From CAYGZL01 sp964354345 (lineage in GTDB: Bacteria > Chloroflexota > Anaerolineae > Anaerolineales > UBA4823), in the NCBI GenBank assembly GCA_964354345.1, contig CAYGZL010000083.1, positions 1 to 26,707 of the forward strand: 26,707 nt of DNA, in the 5' to 3' direction. The notes below the pieces were generated by a model, which saw only the letters and a list, made by a program, of their open reading frames with translations, was not told where the DNA came from and did no database searches. A program made the position numbers and the translations under genes. Positions 1 to 7,466 of this stretch are shown here, piece after piece. How positions within the stretch are numbered: position 1 is the first letter of the stretch; every line of letters begins with the position of its first letter.

Positions 1-125
1 GCTTCCACCTGCGTGCGTTCAAAGCCAAAAACCACCAACAGGATCGTGGCAAGCGCCAGGCTGGCCAGGAAAACCAGCGTCATCAATGTCAACTTGGCGG
101 ACAGGCGAGAGAATGGAGCCAGCAT
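1..125 (-). CDS. N-terminal fragment of a membrane protein, possibly a sensor (partial)
   Basis: An open frame on the minus strand begins with ATG at 125 and runs off the left edge, giving 41 residues. It starts MLAPFSRLSAKLTLMTLVF. A short basic N-terminus is followed by one hydrophobic segment of about 21 residues (roughly 12-33), then FGFERTQVE. This is the look of an uncleaved signal anchor in a two-component sensor or other HAMP-type receptor, but no diagnostic domain is inside the window. There is no clear Shine-Dalgarno (SD) sequence. The gene diverges from the GH32 gene across 301 bases. The sensor idea is inference only. Confidence 0.6.
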   Translation of the reverse strand, partial: MLAPFSRLSAKLTLMTLVFLASLALATILLVVFGFERTQVE

Positions 126-426
126 GGCTTGTTAATTGATCCGATAACTATTTTCTACCTGGCGTGGGCAGGGTTGATTGTACCGGGTAGATGAAGCAAC
201 AAGAAGTAAACCCAGATCAGTCATCAACTTGGATTTTATCACACTCAAGGAATCACCTTTGTTTGTTCGATGCGAGAAAACAATGATCCAGTGCAGTATG
301 ATCTAGCGCCTTATGAAATCATCGCTCTACGCGGCTTTTACCAGAGTCCTTCTATCCTGATTTAGTGTTATCATAACCAGCAATCAATAAGCCGACGACC
401 TTATTCGATCCAGACCTGGAGCCCCC
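126..426. other. Divergent intergenic region, no gene seen
   Basis: These 301 bases separate the left-edge membrane protein (minus) from the GH32 gene (plus). I see no convincing open frame or RNA gene. It must hold promoters for both sides, but no strong -35/-10 pair stands out. A short perfect inverted repeat, GTTAT-C-ATAAC, lies at 367-377 about 50 bases before the GH32 start and overlaps a possible -10 (TATCAT, 369-374). It could be an operator for a sugar-responsive repressor, but with 5-bp arms that is weak. Confidence 0.4.
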
Positions 427-1848
427 ATGCCACCCATCCTGCCCCACCGACCAAGCTACCATTTCATCCCCCCCGCTAACTGGATGAACGATCCCAACGG
501 GCTGATTTACTGGAATGGACTGTATCATTTATATTATCAACATAATCCACTGGCAGCTAAATTTGGCGTGATGCATTGGGGGCATGCTACCAGCAGGGAT
601 CTGGTGCACTGGGAACACCAGCCCATCGCCCTCTCGCCCACACCCGACGGCCCCGATGCGGAAGGGTGCTGGTCAGGCTGTGCGGTACCCCTGCCCGATC
701 GTCCGGTCTTCTTATACACAGGTTTTACTCGCCAGGCGCAGGTCGCGTGCCTGGCCTACGCAGAGGGCGAGTCATTGAACCGCCTGGTCAAATATGCTAA
801 AAATCCGGTCATCGCCGCACCGCCCACGGGTCTCAAGGTGGAGGGTTTTCGGGATCATACATTGTGGAAAGAGGGCGACATCTGGCTGATGGGCATCGGC
901 TCGGGGATTACTGGAGCGGGTGGTGTAATCTTTATCTATCGTTCACAAAACCTGACCGAATGGGAATACCTGGGTACCCTTACCGACGGAACCGAACGCC
1001 AGCGTTTTCCCCTCTATTCAGGCTCGATGTGGGAATGCCCTGGCTTCTTTAAACTCAATAACCAATGGATTTTAATGATCTCGGTATGCGATCCTTATCA
1101 TCCCTGGCACACGGCTGCTTTTGTAGGTAGTTATGCTAATCACCACTTTACGCCGGACTCTTTCGAAAAGGTGGACTATGGCAACCACACCTTCTATGCT
1201 CCCCAAACGATGGAAGACCAGCAAGGCCGGCGCTTGATGTGGGGCTGGATCATGGAAGGGCGACCAGTTGCCCAACAGGTGGAGGCGGGCTGGTCGGGTG
1301 TGATGGCGTTACCGCGCCAGTTGTCGCTCAGCAAAGAGGGCTATTTGCTCAGCGAGTTCATCCCTGAATTGGGATTGATCCGCCGCACCGGTACTCACCT
1401 GGAAAATTGGGAGCTGGAACCTACCAACGATTTTGACCTGGGCGAATATAGCGGTCGCAGCCTCGAGCTACAAATTGAGCTAAAAGCAGTCGATTCCGGA
1501 CAATTCATCCTCGGCCTGCTGCGCTCACCGGATGGGCAGGAGGAGACGCGCCTGGTGGTAGATTGGACCGATCGGCGCATCCTGCTCGATCGGCAGGACT
1601 CCAGCCTGGACGAACAGGTGGAGCGCGATGAGCGGGTTGCCCCCCTGCCACCCACACCCAGAGGCACACTCCGCCTGCATCTGTACCTGGACCACTCCGT
1701 GTTGGAAGTGATTGCCAATCGTCGTAGCGCACTGACCAGCCGTGCCTATCCCACACGATCCGATAGCGTGGGCATGCGGATTGCGGCCCGCGGCCATAAA
1801 ATGAGCGTTAATGTGTTGGATATCTGGCGTTTGAATGGGATATGGTGA
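427..1848 (+). CDS. Glycoside hydrolase family 32 beta-fructosidase (sucrose/fructan hydrolase)
   Basis: A 473-residue protein of normal GH32 length, predicted to cleave beta-fructosides such as sucrose, inulin or levan oligomers. The five-bladed propeller domain fills about residues 8-320 and the beta-sandwich domain the rest. Visible family motifs are WMNDPNG at 19-25 with nucleophile Asp22, GCWSG near 80-84, the stabilising-Asp motif as FRDH at 141-144 (Asp143; most members have FRDP), and WECP at 202-205 with acid/base Glu203. MWGWIMEGR follows further on. There is no signal peptide, so the enzyme is probably cytoplasmic. The ATG at 427 follows GGAG at short spacing. No sugar transporter or kinase lies beside it, so the substrate cannot be fixed from context. 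Sucrose-6-phosphate hydrolase and exo-fructosidase are both possible. Confidence 0.93.
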   Translation: MPPILPHRPSYHFIPPANWMNDPNGLIYWNGLYHLYYQHNPLAAKFGVMHWGHATSRDLVHWEHQPIALSPTPDGPDAEGCWSGCAVPLPDRPVFLYTGFTRQAQVACLAYAEGESLNRLVKYAKNPVIAAPPTGLKVEGFRDHTLWKEGDIWLMGIGSGITGAGGVIFIYRSQNLTEWEYLGTLTDGTERQRFPLYSGSMWECPGFFKLNNQWILMISVCDPYHPWHTAAFVGSYANHHFTPDSFEKVDYGNHTFYAPQTMEDQQGRRLMWGWIMEGRPVAQQVEAGWSGVMALPRQLSLSKEGYLLSEFIPELGLIRRTGTHLENWELEPTNDFDLGEYSGRSLELQIELKAVDSGQFILGLLRSPDGQEETRLVVDWTDRRILLDRQDSSLDEQVERDERVAPLPPTPRGTLRLHLYLDHSVLEVIANRRSALTSRAYPTRSDSVGMRIAARGHKMSVNVLDIWRLNGIW

Positions 1849-1899
1849 TCACAAGAAGAGGATATCACCTTTGATGTTGTTGGAAGCCGTAAAAAATAA

Positions 1900-2268
1900 T
1901 TACTTCATATTCCCACAGCGTCGAATTGCCTCAATCAATGCCCCCACCCCGCTACGCTTTTCGACAAAAGCCGCCGCGCCAGCCGCCAGGGAACGGGCGC
2001 GGGTTTGAGCATCGTCGTGCAAGCTGAGCACCACAACGGCGATGCCTGGCGCTTTTTCATGTAGCATTCTTGTCGCGGCGATGCCATCCAGGATTGGCAT
2101 CACCACATCCATAACCACCACGCAAGGATGCAACTCGAGCGCCTTACAGACTGCTGTCTGTCCGTCTCCGGCTTCACCGATCACCCGTAAATCCGACTCG
2201 AGTGCCAGACGCATCCTCAATCCCCGGCGAACCTGGGGTTGGTCATCCACAATAAGAACATTGATCAC
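1900..2268 (-). CDS. Stand-alone response regulator receiver domain
   Basis: A 122-residue CheY-like receiver with no output domain. Asp8-Asp9 form the acidic pocket, Asp54 (VVMDVVMP) is the predicted phosphorylation site, Ser82 is the conserved Thr/Ser and Lys104 (FVEK) completes the site. The start is GTG at 2268; the nearby ATG at 2270 is out of frame. The sequence is closely related to the receiver half of the divergent NarL-type gene at 2405: both share VLIVDD, an RxGLRM stretch, GEAGDG and DGIAAT. It looks like a duplicate that lost its HTH, or one that acts as a phosphate sink or single-domain signal carrier. No kinase is complete in the window. Confidence 0.9.
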   Translation of the reverse strand: MINVLIVDDQPQVRRGLRMRLALESDLRVIGEAGDGQTAVCKALELHPCVVVMDVVMPILDGIAATRMLHEKAPGIAVVVLSLHDDAQTRARSLAAGAAAFVEKRSGVGALIEAIRRCGNMK

Positions 2269-2282
2269 ATCTGCAGGTATCC

Positions 2283-2312
2283 TTGCCCAACTTAGCTAAC
2301 CCCCGTTATAAT
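2283..2312 (+). promoter_or_regulatory. Sigma70-type promoter for the NarL-type regulator
   Basis: TTGCCC at 2283-2288 and a perfect TATAAT at 2307-2312 are separated by 18 bases. Transcription would begin near 2319, giving a leader of about 85 bases before the ATG at 2405. It lies in the 136-base divergent gap between the two response regulators. Confidence 0.6.
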
Positions 2313-2337
2313 TCACTTACTTAACCGCCGCATCCCC

Positions 2338-2398
2338 AGGAGGAACACACTTATTCTCCTACTTTCGTAGGAGAGCAGCCGGGTTCTCCAACCAGGAG
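2338..2398 (+). promoter_or_regulatory. Leader hairpin with one anti-SD and three SD-like elements
   Basis: A perfect 8-bp stem, TCTCCTAC (2355-2362) with GTAGGAGA (2367-2374), closes a four-base TTTC loop. AGGAG occurs three times in this leader: 2338-2342, 2369-2373 inside the 3' arm, and 2394-2398, which is the ribosome binding site of the gene at 2405. The single CTCCT at 2356-2360 can pair with any one of them, so mutually exclusive folds are possible. There is no T tract, so it is not an ordinary terminator. A role in translation control is inference. Confidence 0.45.
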
Positions 2399-2404
2399 TT
2401 GAGC

Positions 2405-3043
2405 ATGACCATCCGAGTATTAATCGTCGACGATCATAGCGTGGTTCGCCAGGGACTGCGTATGTTCTTAAGGCTCGATTCTGAGATCGAAGTGGTAGGT
2501 GAGGCTGGCGATGGCGCAGCAGCCCTCGTTCTTGCGCGCCAGCTCAAACCCGATGTGGTGCTGATGGATCTGATCATGCCGGTTATGGATGGAATCGCGG
2601 CCACGCAAGCCATCCGCAAAGAGTTGCCAGAAGTCGAAGTGCTGGCACTAACGAGCGTTCTGGAAGATGCTTCGGTTGTTGGCGCGGTACGGGCGGGGGC
2701 GATCGGTTATTTACTCAAGGACACCCAGGCGGATGAGCTGTGCCGGGCGATCCGCGCGGCAGCCAATGGGCAGGTGCAGCTCTCCCCGCAGGCCGCGGCC
2801 AGGTTAATGCGCGAGGTGCGCGCTCCCGACAGCCCGGAAAGGTTAACTGAGCGCGAAACTGAGGTGTTGCGTTTGGTAGCGCTAGGCAAGGCGAACAAAG
2901 AAATTGCTTTAGCCTTGCACATCAGTGAAACAACTGTCAAGACGCATGTCAGCAGCATCCTGGCCAAGCTGGGTGTACCCAGCCGTACCCAGGCTGCCCT
3001 TTATGCCGTAAAAATTGGTCTGGTCTCTATTAGCCAGACTTAA
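2405..3043 (+). CDS. NarL/FixJ-type response regulator (receiver + LuxR HTH)
   Basis: A DNA-binding response regulator of 212 residues, full length for the NarL family. The receiver domain carries the Asp-Asp pair in LIVDD, phospho-acceptor Asp in VVLMDLIMP, the Thr in ALTSV and Lys in YLLKD. After a linker, a LuxR-type HTH begins at LTERETEVLRLVA and continues through NKEIALALHISETTVKTH to the C-terminus. A TTG at 2399 is also in frame, but it abuts the AGGAG at 2394-2398; the ATG at 2405 has proper 6-base spacing, so I take the latter. The stop overlaps the stop of the convergent gene at 3040. The partner kinase is not in the window. Confidence 0.95.
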   Translation: MTIRVLIVDDHSVVRQGLRMFLRLDSEIEVVGEAGDGAAALVLARQLKPDVVLMDLIMPVMDGIAATQAIRKELPEVEVLALTSVLEDASVVGAVRAGAIGYLLKDTQADELCRAIRAAANGQVQLSPQAAARLMREVRAPDSPERLTERETEVLRLVALGKANKEIALALHISETTVKTHVSSILAKLGVPSRTQAALYAVKIGLVSISQT

Positions 3044-3798
3044 GCCCGTTCTACCTCTTCCACCTCAGCGTACCAGCGCAAGCGGGTGCCCAGGCGGGCA
3101 CGCGCTCGCCAACGTACACCTTTACGCGCCTGGCTTAATGCCTGGCGCAAGGCATTGAGACGCTGCTGAACGAGCAAGCGATCGGCCTGACTCAAGGTAA
3201 GTTCATCCCCATGAAGCGCTTGCTCCACTTTAGACAATGTCAGGCAGGTGGTGGTATATAAGCCCCAATCCCGGGCGCACAACCAGGCTATGCGAGTAGA
3301 GTTGATCGCCTGATCGCTGCCAGCGATTACCTCGTTATCGAGCAATAATGCGACCAAATCCACGATATCTTTGTGGTTCAGCTCGATGATCTGAGTTTTC
3401 GAAAGGAACAGCTCCGCCAGCGGTACCGTGAGGGGATCAACGTGCAGGCGGTTTTTTAGGGGCAGTCGATGGCACATCTCGAAATCGCCGATGAACACAT
3501 CAATCCGGAGCCCATCATGCCGGTGGTAGTAAATTTGGCGCCGTTCGCCGTTGAGTAAATTGAAGGTCTTTTCGGGCAGGTAACCATTTGTTTCGAAAAA
3601 CTTGCCCAGGCGTTGTTGCTCACCCCTACGGATCACGAAATCGATATCAGGATAGGCGCGGCGCAAACCGAAATGGTCAGCGTGCGGGCTGTGCGCCATC
3701 ACTGCCAGGCCGCCGATCAGGCGCAGGTGGATTCCCTGCGCCTGCGCGGCGCTCAATAAACGGCGTACTTCTTCGAGGCTGGCGATTAGATGTTCCAC
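3040..3798 (-). CDS. Nucleotidyltransferase-like protein (AbiEii/MNT-type fold)
   Basis: A 252-residue soluble protein. Residues 27-34 read LIGGLAVM and 50-55 read PDIDFV, giving the Gly-Gly and Asp51-x-Asp53 signature of polymerase-beta-type nucleotidyltransferases. Asp100 in LRIDVF is a likely third carboxylate. The spacing resembles the AbiEii and HEPN/MNT-associated enzymes. The rest (about 130-252) is helical and Arg-rich at the C-terminus and matches nothing I recognise. The start is GTG at 3798: an in-frame stop lies five codons upstream and no ATG precedes the GG motif. There is no clear SD. It follows the permease by 46 bases and may be co-transcribed. No antitoxin partner is adjacent. 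Its substrate is unknown. Confidence 0.7.
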   Translation of the reverse strand: MEHLIASLEEVRRLLSAAQAQGIHLRLIGGLAVMAHSPHADHFGLRRAYPDIDFVIRRGEQQRLGKFFETNGYLPEKTFNLLNGERRQIYYHRHDGLRIDVFIGDFEMCHRLPLKNRLHVDPLTVPLAELFLSKTQIIELNHKDIVDLVALLLDNEVIAGSDQAINSTRIAWLCARDWGLYTTTCLTLSKVEQALHGDELTLSQADRLLVQQRLNALRQALSQARKGVRWRARARLGTRLRWYAEVEEVERA

Positions 3799-3844
3799 TG
3801 GGTAAGACGCTTAGAGATGCTTCCCTATATTTAGCATGACCGGG

Positions 3845-5485
3845 TTACTCAACTGGGATTTCCTTGTGAACCTTGTCAATATCAATACCCTGACGTTTGC
3901 GATAAGCCCGAAAGACAAGGTAAATCACCAATGCCAGCAGGTAGTTAGCCAGCAAGTAAATCAAAGAGTTGGTGTTCGTCAGGCCGATACCGTATAGTTT
4001 TTGTGGATCGAAAAGCCAGAAGACCAACAGAAAAACCAGGAAGGCACCAAAAATCACCCCGGCGACGGTAATTAATGGAATGCCCAGGATGCGGTATTTA
4101 GCGATGGGTGAGGCCTGGTAGAGGTCTTTCTTTACGTAGGGTAGTAATATCGCGGCGACAGTTGTACCCAGGTAGGTGACGGCTATTACCAGGGTGGAAT
4201 CGAGCGTCAAGGATTTGAAGCCGGCAATATTCCAGGCGAACAATGCTGAAACCACCAGGGAGGGGATCACCATCAGGATCAATGCGTAGATCGGCGTGCG
4301 GGTACGTCCATCCACCTCGGCGACGCGCTCAGGCAGCAAGCGATCGAAAGCCGCAGCAAAGATAACGCGTGTTGAGCTCAGAAAAACTGTTCCCGACCAA
4401 CCGAACCACCACAGGCTCATCAAAGCAATCACCAGGAACTGCACCACGCGGTTAGAGGTCATGAAGACTGCCAACAACGCCGGGTACGGCCAGACTGGCA
4501 ATGGCGCGGCTTGATCGGTGTATCCCCAGGCGGAGTTCCACCAGGCGCCGTTGGCTTTGGTGTAAAAATCCCAGGTGATGGTCTTATTAATCCCCGCCAG
4601 GAGCAGGATTCCCAAGGCAGCGGTGATCACCAATGCCAGCGCCATACCCCAGAAGTTACGCTTAAAGTCAGTCGCTCCACGAACTTCACCGTACAGGGTG
4701 GCGCCCCAATTTGGCCACAGGTTAAAAAACACGATGAAGGGCATCGCCAGAAAGATGGCCGATAAGCCACCACCCACCAGAGGCAAGACCGCCCCGGCAT
4801 CTTCACCGGCTTTAACAGTTGCGGCATAAACGCCCGACGGCGCCCCAAACATAGCTGTAGCCTCGCGCTCCAGCCCGGCCTGGAATGAGGCGGGGTTGCC
4901 AAAGAACAAGAACAGGCACACCAGCAACAGTCCGAGCATGCCGCCCCAGAAGCACACTTTCTGGATCCGGGCGTACCAACGCATACCAATGGCTATGTAG
5001 CCAGTCACCAGAGCGCACAAAATGACCGCAGCCAGGAACAAGCCTGCCGGCTGCTGAGCGAACCATAAGGCGGCATCTTTGGCGCCCAGGATACCCAGCA
5101 AGGGGGTGATGACAATCTGGCGCAGCATGTCGCCGTATAACGGCACCCACAGCCAGAGGATGAACCACCAACCAGTCACCGCCAGAACAAAACCAATCCC
5201 ACCGCCGAGGATCCGGCTCTGCCAGACATAATCGCCACCTGAACGAGGCATCACCGCCACCAAACAGGCATAGACAATAACTTCAAATAAGATAAAGGCT
5301 GTGCTGATGAGTAAGGTGGTCAGCAAGCCACCCTGTAAGAAGTACATCTGGCTAAAAATGTACAATCCCAGGGTAATCAGGTTGATCGAAAATAAAGCAT
5401 AAACGAAGGCGTCAAAGACCGACCAGGATCGCACCAGGCCGGTCGCTTTACGGACAAATAAACCTGGACTATCCGATGTTCCCAT
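3845..5485 (-). CDS. APC-family amino acid permease
   Basis: A 546-residue integral membrane protein with about twelve or more hydrophobic segments. The cytoplasmic N-terminus leads into SWSVFDAFVYALFSINL, and MPRSGGDYVWQSRI near residue 80 is a typical entry to TM3 in APC-superfamily permeases. The C-terminus is short, basic and cytoplasmic. It probably imports an amino acid or amine by proton or sodium coupling; the substrate cannot be read from sequence. A good SD (AAAGGAG) precedes the ATG at 5485. The metallophosphoesterase gene ends 17 bases upstream on the same strand, so the two are almost certainly one transcript. Confidence 0.9.
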   Translation of the reverse strand: MGTSDSPGLFVRKATGLVRSWSVFDAFVYALFSINLITLGLYIFSQMYFLQGGLLTTLLISTAFILFEVIVYACLVAVMPRSGGDYVWQSRILGGGIGFVLAVTGWWFILWLWVPLYGDMLRQIVITPLLGILGAKDAALWFAQQPAGLFLAAVILCALVTGYIAIGMRWYARIQKVCFWGGMLGLLLVCLFLFFGNPASFQAGLEREATAMFGAPSGVYAATVKAGEDAGAVLPLVGGGLSAIFLAMPFIVFFNLWPNWGATLYGEVRGATDFKRNFWGMALALVITAALGILLLAGINKTITWDFYTKANGAWWNSAWGYTDQAAPLPVWPYPALLAVFMTSNRVVQFLVIALMSLWWFGWSGTVFLSSTRVIFAAAFDRLLPERVAEVDGRTRTPIYALILMVIPSLVVSALFAWNIAGFKSLTLDSTLVIAVTYLGTTVAAILLPYVKKDLYQASPIAKYRILGIPLITVAGVIFGAFLVFLLVFWLFDPQKLYGIGLTNTNSLIYLLANYLLALVIYLVFRAYRKRQGIDIDKVHKEIPVE

Positions 5486-5502
5486 GCTGATTTCTCCTTT
5501 GT

Positions 5503-6456
5503 TTATCCGGTGGTCAATACATAATTTTTGACTTTATCTTTACCCAATTGGATCAGCGCGCCAAGCAGGCTTCCCTGCTCGTACATGCTGCCAGGGTTTA
5601 TACACAAGGTATGTCCCAGACGAATTGTCGCCCGACTCTCGTGGATGTGACCGTGCAGTCCGAGCAAGGGCTGGTGCTTTTCGATCAAGGCTCGCACAGC
5701 CCGGCTGCCAACTGGATGGGTGGCATTCCCGGCATACCGTGGGCGTAGTTTTCCATCCAGCTCAGGCGCTTCATCGAGTAGAGAGCCATAGGGTGGTACA
5801 TGCATATTGAAGATGCTGGTACGAGGATTTTTTAAATTGGCGATCATCCGATCGAAACGCTGCCACAGCCCTTCTTCAGGTTCCTCTCGGTAGGTATGCC
5901 AGGGAGTAGGATTGCTCCATCCGGAACTGATCATCTCATGTTGATCCGCGCCGTCCGTGGGAATGGTGATCACCTGACCTTCGACCAGTTGGATCATTTG
6001 GGATTGGCGGATGATTTCATCCACTTCCACCATATCATCGTTACCTGGACAGACACAGCAAAACAACCCTGAACCTTTGAGACGTTCATCAGCGTAAGCG
6101 ATCCAGCGCTCCAGGGTTGCCAGGGCTTCATTGACAAAGAGGGTATGGACGCGTTGTGGATTGGCGTTCAACTCGGCGACTTCGTCTGGATTTGTCCGGT
6201 AGGGGTAATAGCCGCGGCTTTTAATTCGCTTGACCATCGCAGCGACTTCAACCTCGCCAGTCAAGGTGTAATTATGCTCCAATAAAGTGGTTTTATATAT
6301 CTCACCTCCCTGGTGGACGATTGGTACAATCGCTTTGCCAGTCATATCCCCGCCCAGGATAAGCACATCCGCGCCATAAAATTTTCCAGCGTTGATAAAT
6401 TTCTGCCAACAGAGGTCAGAGCCGTGAATGTCAGTGGCGAAGTAGATCGTTGTCAA
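5503..6456 (-). CDS. Calcineurin-like metallophosphoesterase
   Basis: A 317-residue cytoplasmic protein with the full dinuclear-metal motif set in order: ATDIHG (Asp9, His11), GGDMTG, PGNDD (Asn-Asp of the GNHD block), FNMHVPP and LGLHGHIHES. This supports phosphomonoesterase or phosphodiesterase activity; the natural substrate is unknown. The start is TTG at 6456. It is forced, because TAA lies immediately upstream in frame and the first beta strand starts at residue 3. AGGA lies about ten bases before it. It is the first gene of the operon with the APC permease. The 317-residue length is longer than YfcE-type enzymes because of an insert between the second and third motifs (about 50-130). 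Confidence 0.92.
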   Translation of the reverse strand: MTTIYFATDIHGSDLCWQKFINAGKFYGADVLILGGDMTGKAIVPIVHQGGEIYKTTLLEHNYTLTGEVEVAAMVKRIKSRGYYPYRTNPDEVAELNANPQRVHTLFVNEALATLERWIAYADERLKGSGLFCCVCPGNDDMVEVDEIIRQSQMIQLVEGQVITIPTDGADQHEMISSGWSNPTPWHTYREEPEEGLWQRFDRMIANLKNPRTSIFNMHVPPYGSLLDEAPELDGKLRPRYAGNATHPVGSRAVRALIEKHQPLLGLHGHIHESRATIRLGHTLCINPGSMYEQGSLLGALIQLGKDKVKNYVLTTG

Positions 6457-6512
6457 TTAAGGAATATCCTGCGGGAAATATTGGTTGCCTGTCCTGTCTC
6501 CAACCGCTTTTC

Positions 6513-6540
6513 GTGAAAAATTTTCACATCGATTATAGCA
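6513..6540 (-). promoter_or_regulatory. Extended -10 promoter with palindromic operator at +1
   Basis: On the minus strand TGCTATAAT (6532-6540) is a perfect extended -10; the -35 region is poor. The predicted start point, near 6525, falls inside a perfect inverted repeat, GTGAAAA-A-TTTTCAC on the plus strand (6513-6527). A repressor bound there would block transcription of the phosphoesterase-permease operon. Which regulator binds is unknown. Confidence 0.5.
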
Positions 6541-6580
6541 TTCTTCTGTAGCTATAACCCCACGAGCTACTCAAGGTTAT

Positions 6581-7426
6581 TTATAACCTCTCTAGCTCAT
6601 GTTCTAAACGTGCTGCATAGCGCGCCATCAACAGCCCAGTCACAGGACCCGGAATGCCCGGTCCGATTGATAACTCATTAATCGCAACCACTGGCAAGAC
6701 GCCTCGACTGACACTGGTGATAAAGGCTTCCTGGAATAATCCCAGCTCCGCCAGACGGATAGTACCCAGGTGCAACGGTAAGCCCGCCAATAAGACTTCA
6801 TCTAACACCAGGGCGCGAGTGATTCCAATCAGGATGCCGGAACCAGCTGTCCATATGATTCCATCGCGAATGGCGAAAAAGTTACTGCTCAGGCCCTCAA
6901 GGATATTCCCCTGTGGGTCAACCAATAAGGCTTCGTTGCTCTCCGCTGGCAAACAGTTGCGTAGGGTGGCTGTACGTTGTATGAAATCGGTAAGTTTTGC
7001 CTGGGGATTGCGCCGTGACAAATTAACCGTAGTAACACGAACGCCCTGGCGATAGGCAGCCGGAGGCGGTGTATGTAAAACCTCGACCGCGACGAATACC
7101 GCGCCGGGTTGCTGTTGTAAATCGAGGGTTATCCGAAAGCGAGCATCGCCTTCTGGGCCGAGGTCGCGCAAGGCCTGGCGCATCGCTCGCCGGATATCGT
7201 TCGCTTCGATCGGCACCGGGCAATTCGCAAGGCGCGCAGACTCTTCCAGGCGGTGCAAGTGGTCACCCAGGCGCAACACATGCGCTCCCTGGTACGTACG
7301 CAGGGTGGTGTATGCGCCCCCTGGCAGACGCCGGGTAACCTCATCCAGGTAGGTTGGGGGTGGAACCAGCAGGATCTGTTCCATTTCCGGCTCATATCCG
7401 GGTAAATTTAGCTTCCAGATAACCAT
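6581..7426 (-). CDS. Class IV PLP-dependent aminotransferase / aminodeoxychorismate lyase-like
   Basis: A 281-residue fold-type IV PLP enzyme. Lys144 in NPQAKLTDF is the predicted Schiff-base lysine, Glu177 in NILEGLSSNFF contacts the pyridine nitrogen, and the phosphate-binding stretch SVSRGVLPV appears near the C-terminus. The family includes branched-chain and D-amino-acid aminotransferases and aminodeoxychorismate lyase (PabC); I cannot choose between them. The ATG at 7426 has a strong SD (GGAGGAG). It lies 40 bases downstream of the multihaem cytochrome gene on the same strand and may be read from that operon. An imperfect inverted repeat, GGTTAT-TT-ATAACC (6575-6588), overlaps its stop but lacks a T tract. 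Confidence 0.88.
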   Translation of the reverse strand: MVIWKLNLPGYEPEMEQILLVPPPTYLDEVTRRLPGGAYTTLRTYQGAHVLRLGDHLHRLEESARLANCPVPIEANDIRRAMRQALRDLGPEGDARFRITLDLQQQPGAVFVAVEVLHTPPPAAYRQGVRVTTVNLSRRNPQAKLTDFIQRTATLRNCLPAESNEALLVDPQGNILEGLSSNFFAIRDGIIWTAGSGILIGITRALVLDEVLLAGLPLHLGTIRLAELGLFQEAFITSVSRGVLPVVAINELSIGPGIPGPVTGLLMARYAARLEHELERL

Positions 7427-7449
7427 CTATCCTGGTCTACTCCTCCGTT

Positions 7450-7460
7450 GTGATCATCAC
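7450..7460. promoter_or_regulatory. Short palindrome between cytochrome and aminotransferase genes
   Basis: GTGAT-C-ATCAC is a perfect 11-base inverted repeat in the 40-base gap between the cytochrome stop and the aminotransferase SD. It could be an operator or a small processing hairpin. With 5-bp arms, chance occurrence is quite possible. Confidence 0.2.
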
Positions 7461-7466
7461 GAGGAA

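Noticed and set aside
1395..1797. Minus-strand frames opposite the GH32 gene
   Set aside because: Ser/Arg-rich shadow composition inside a clear GH32 domain.
1844..1869. GGTGAT / ATCACC inverted repeat after the GH32 gene
   Set aside because: Only 6 bp with a 14-base loop and no good T tract; not convincing as a terminator.
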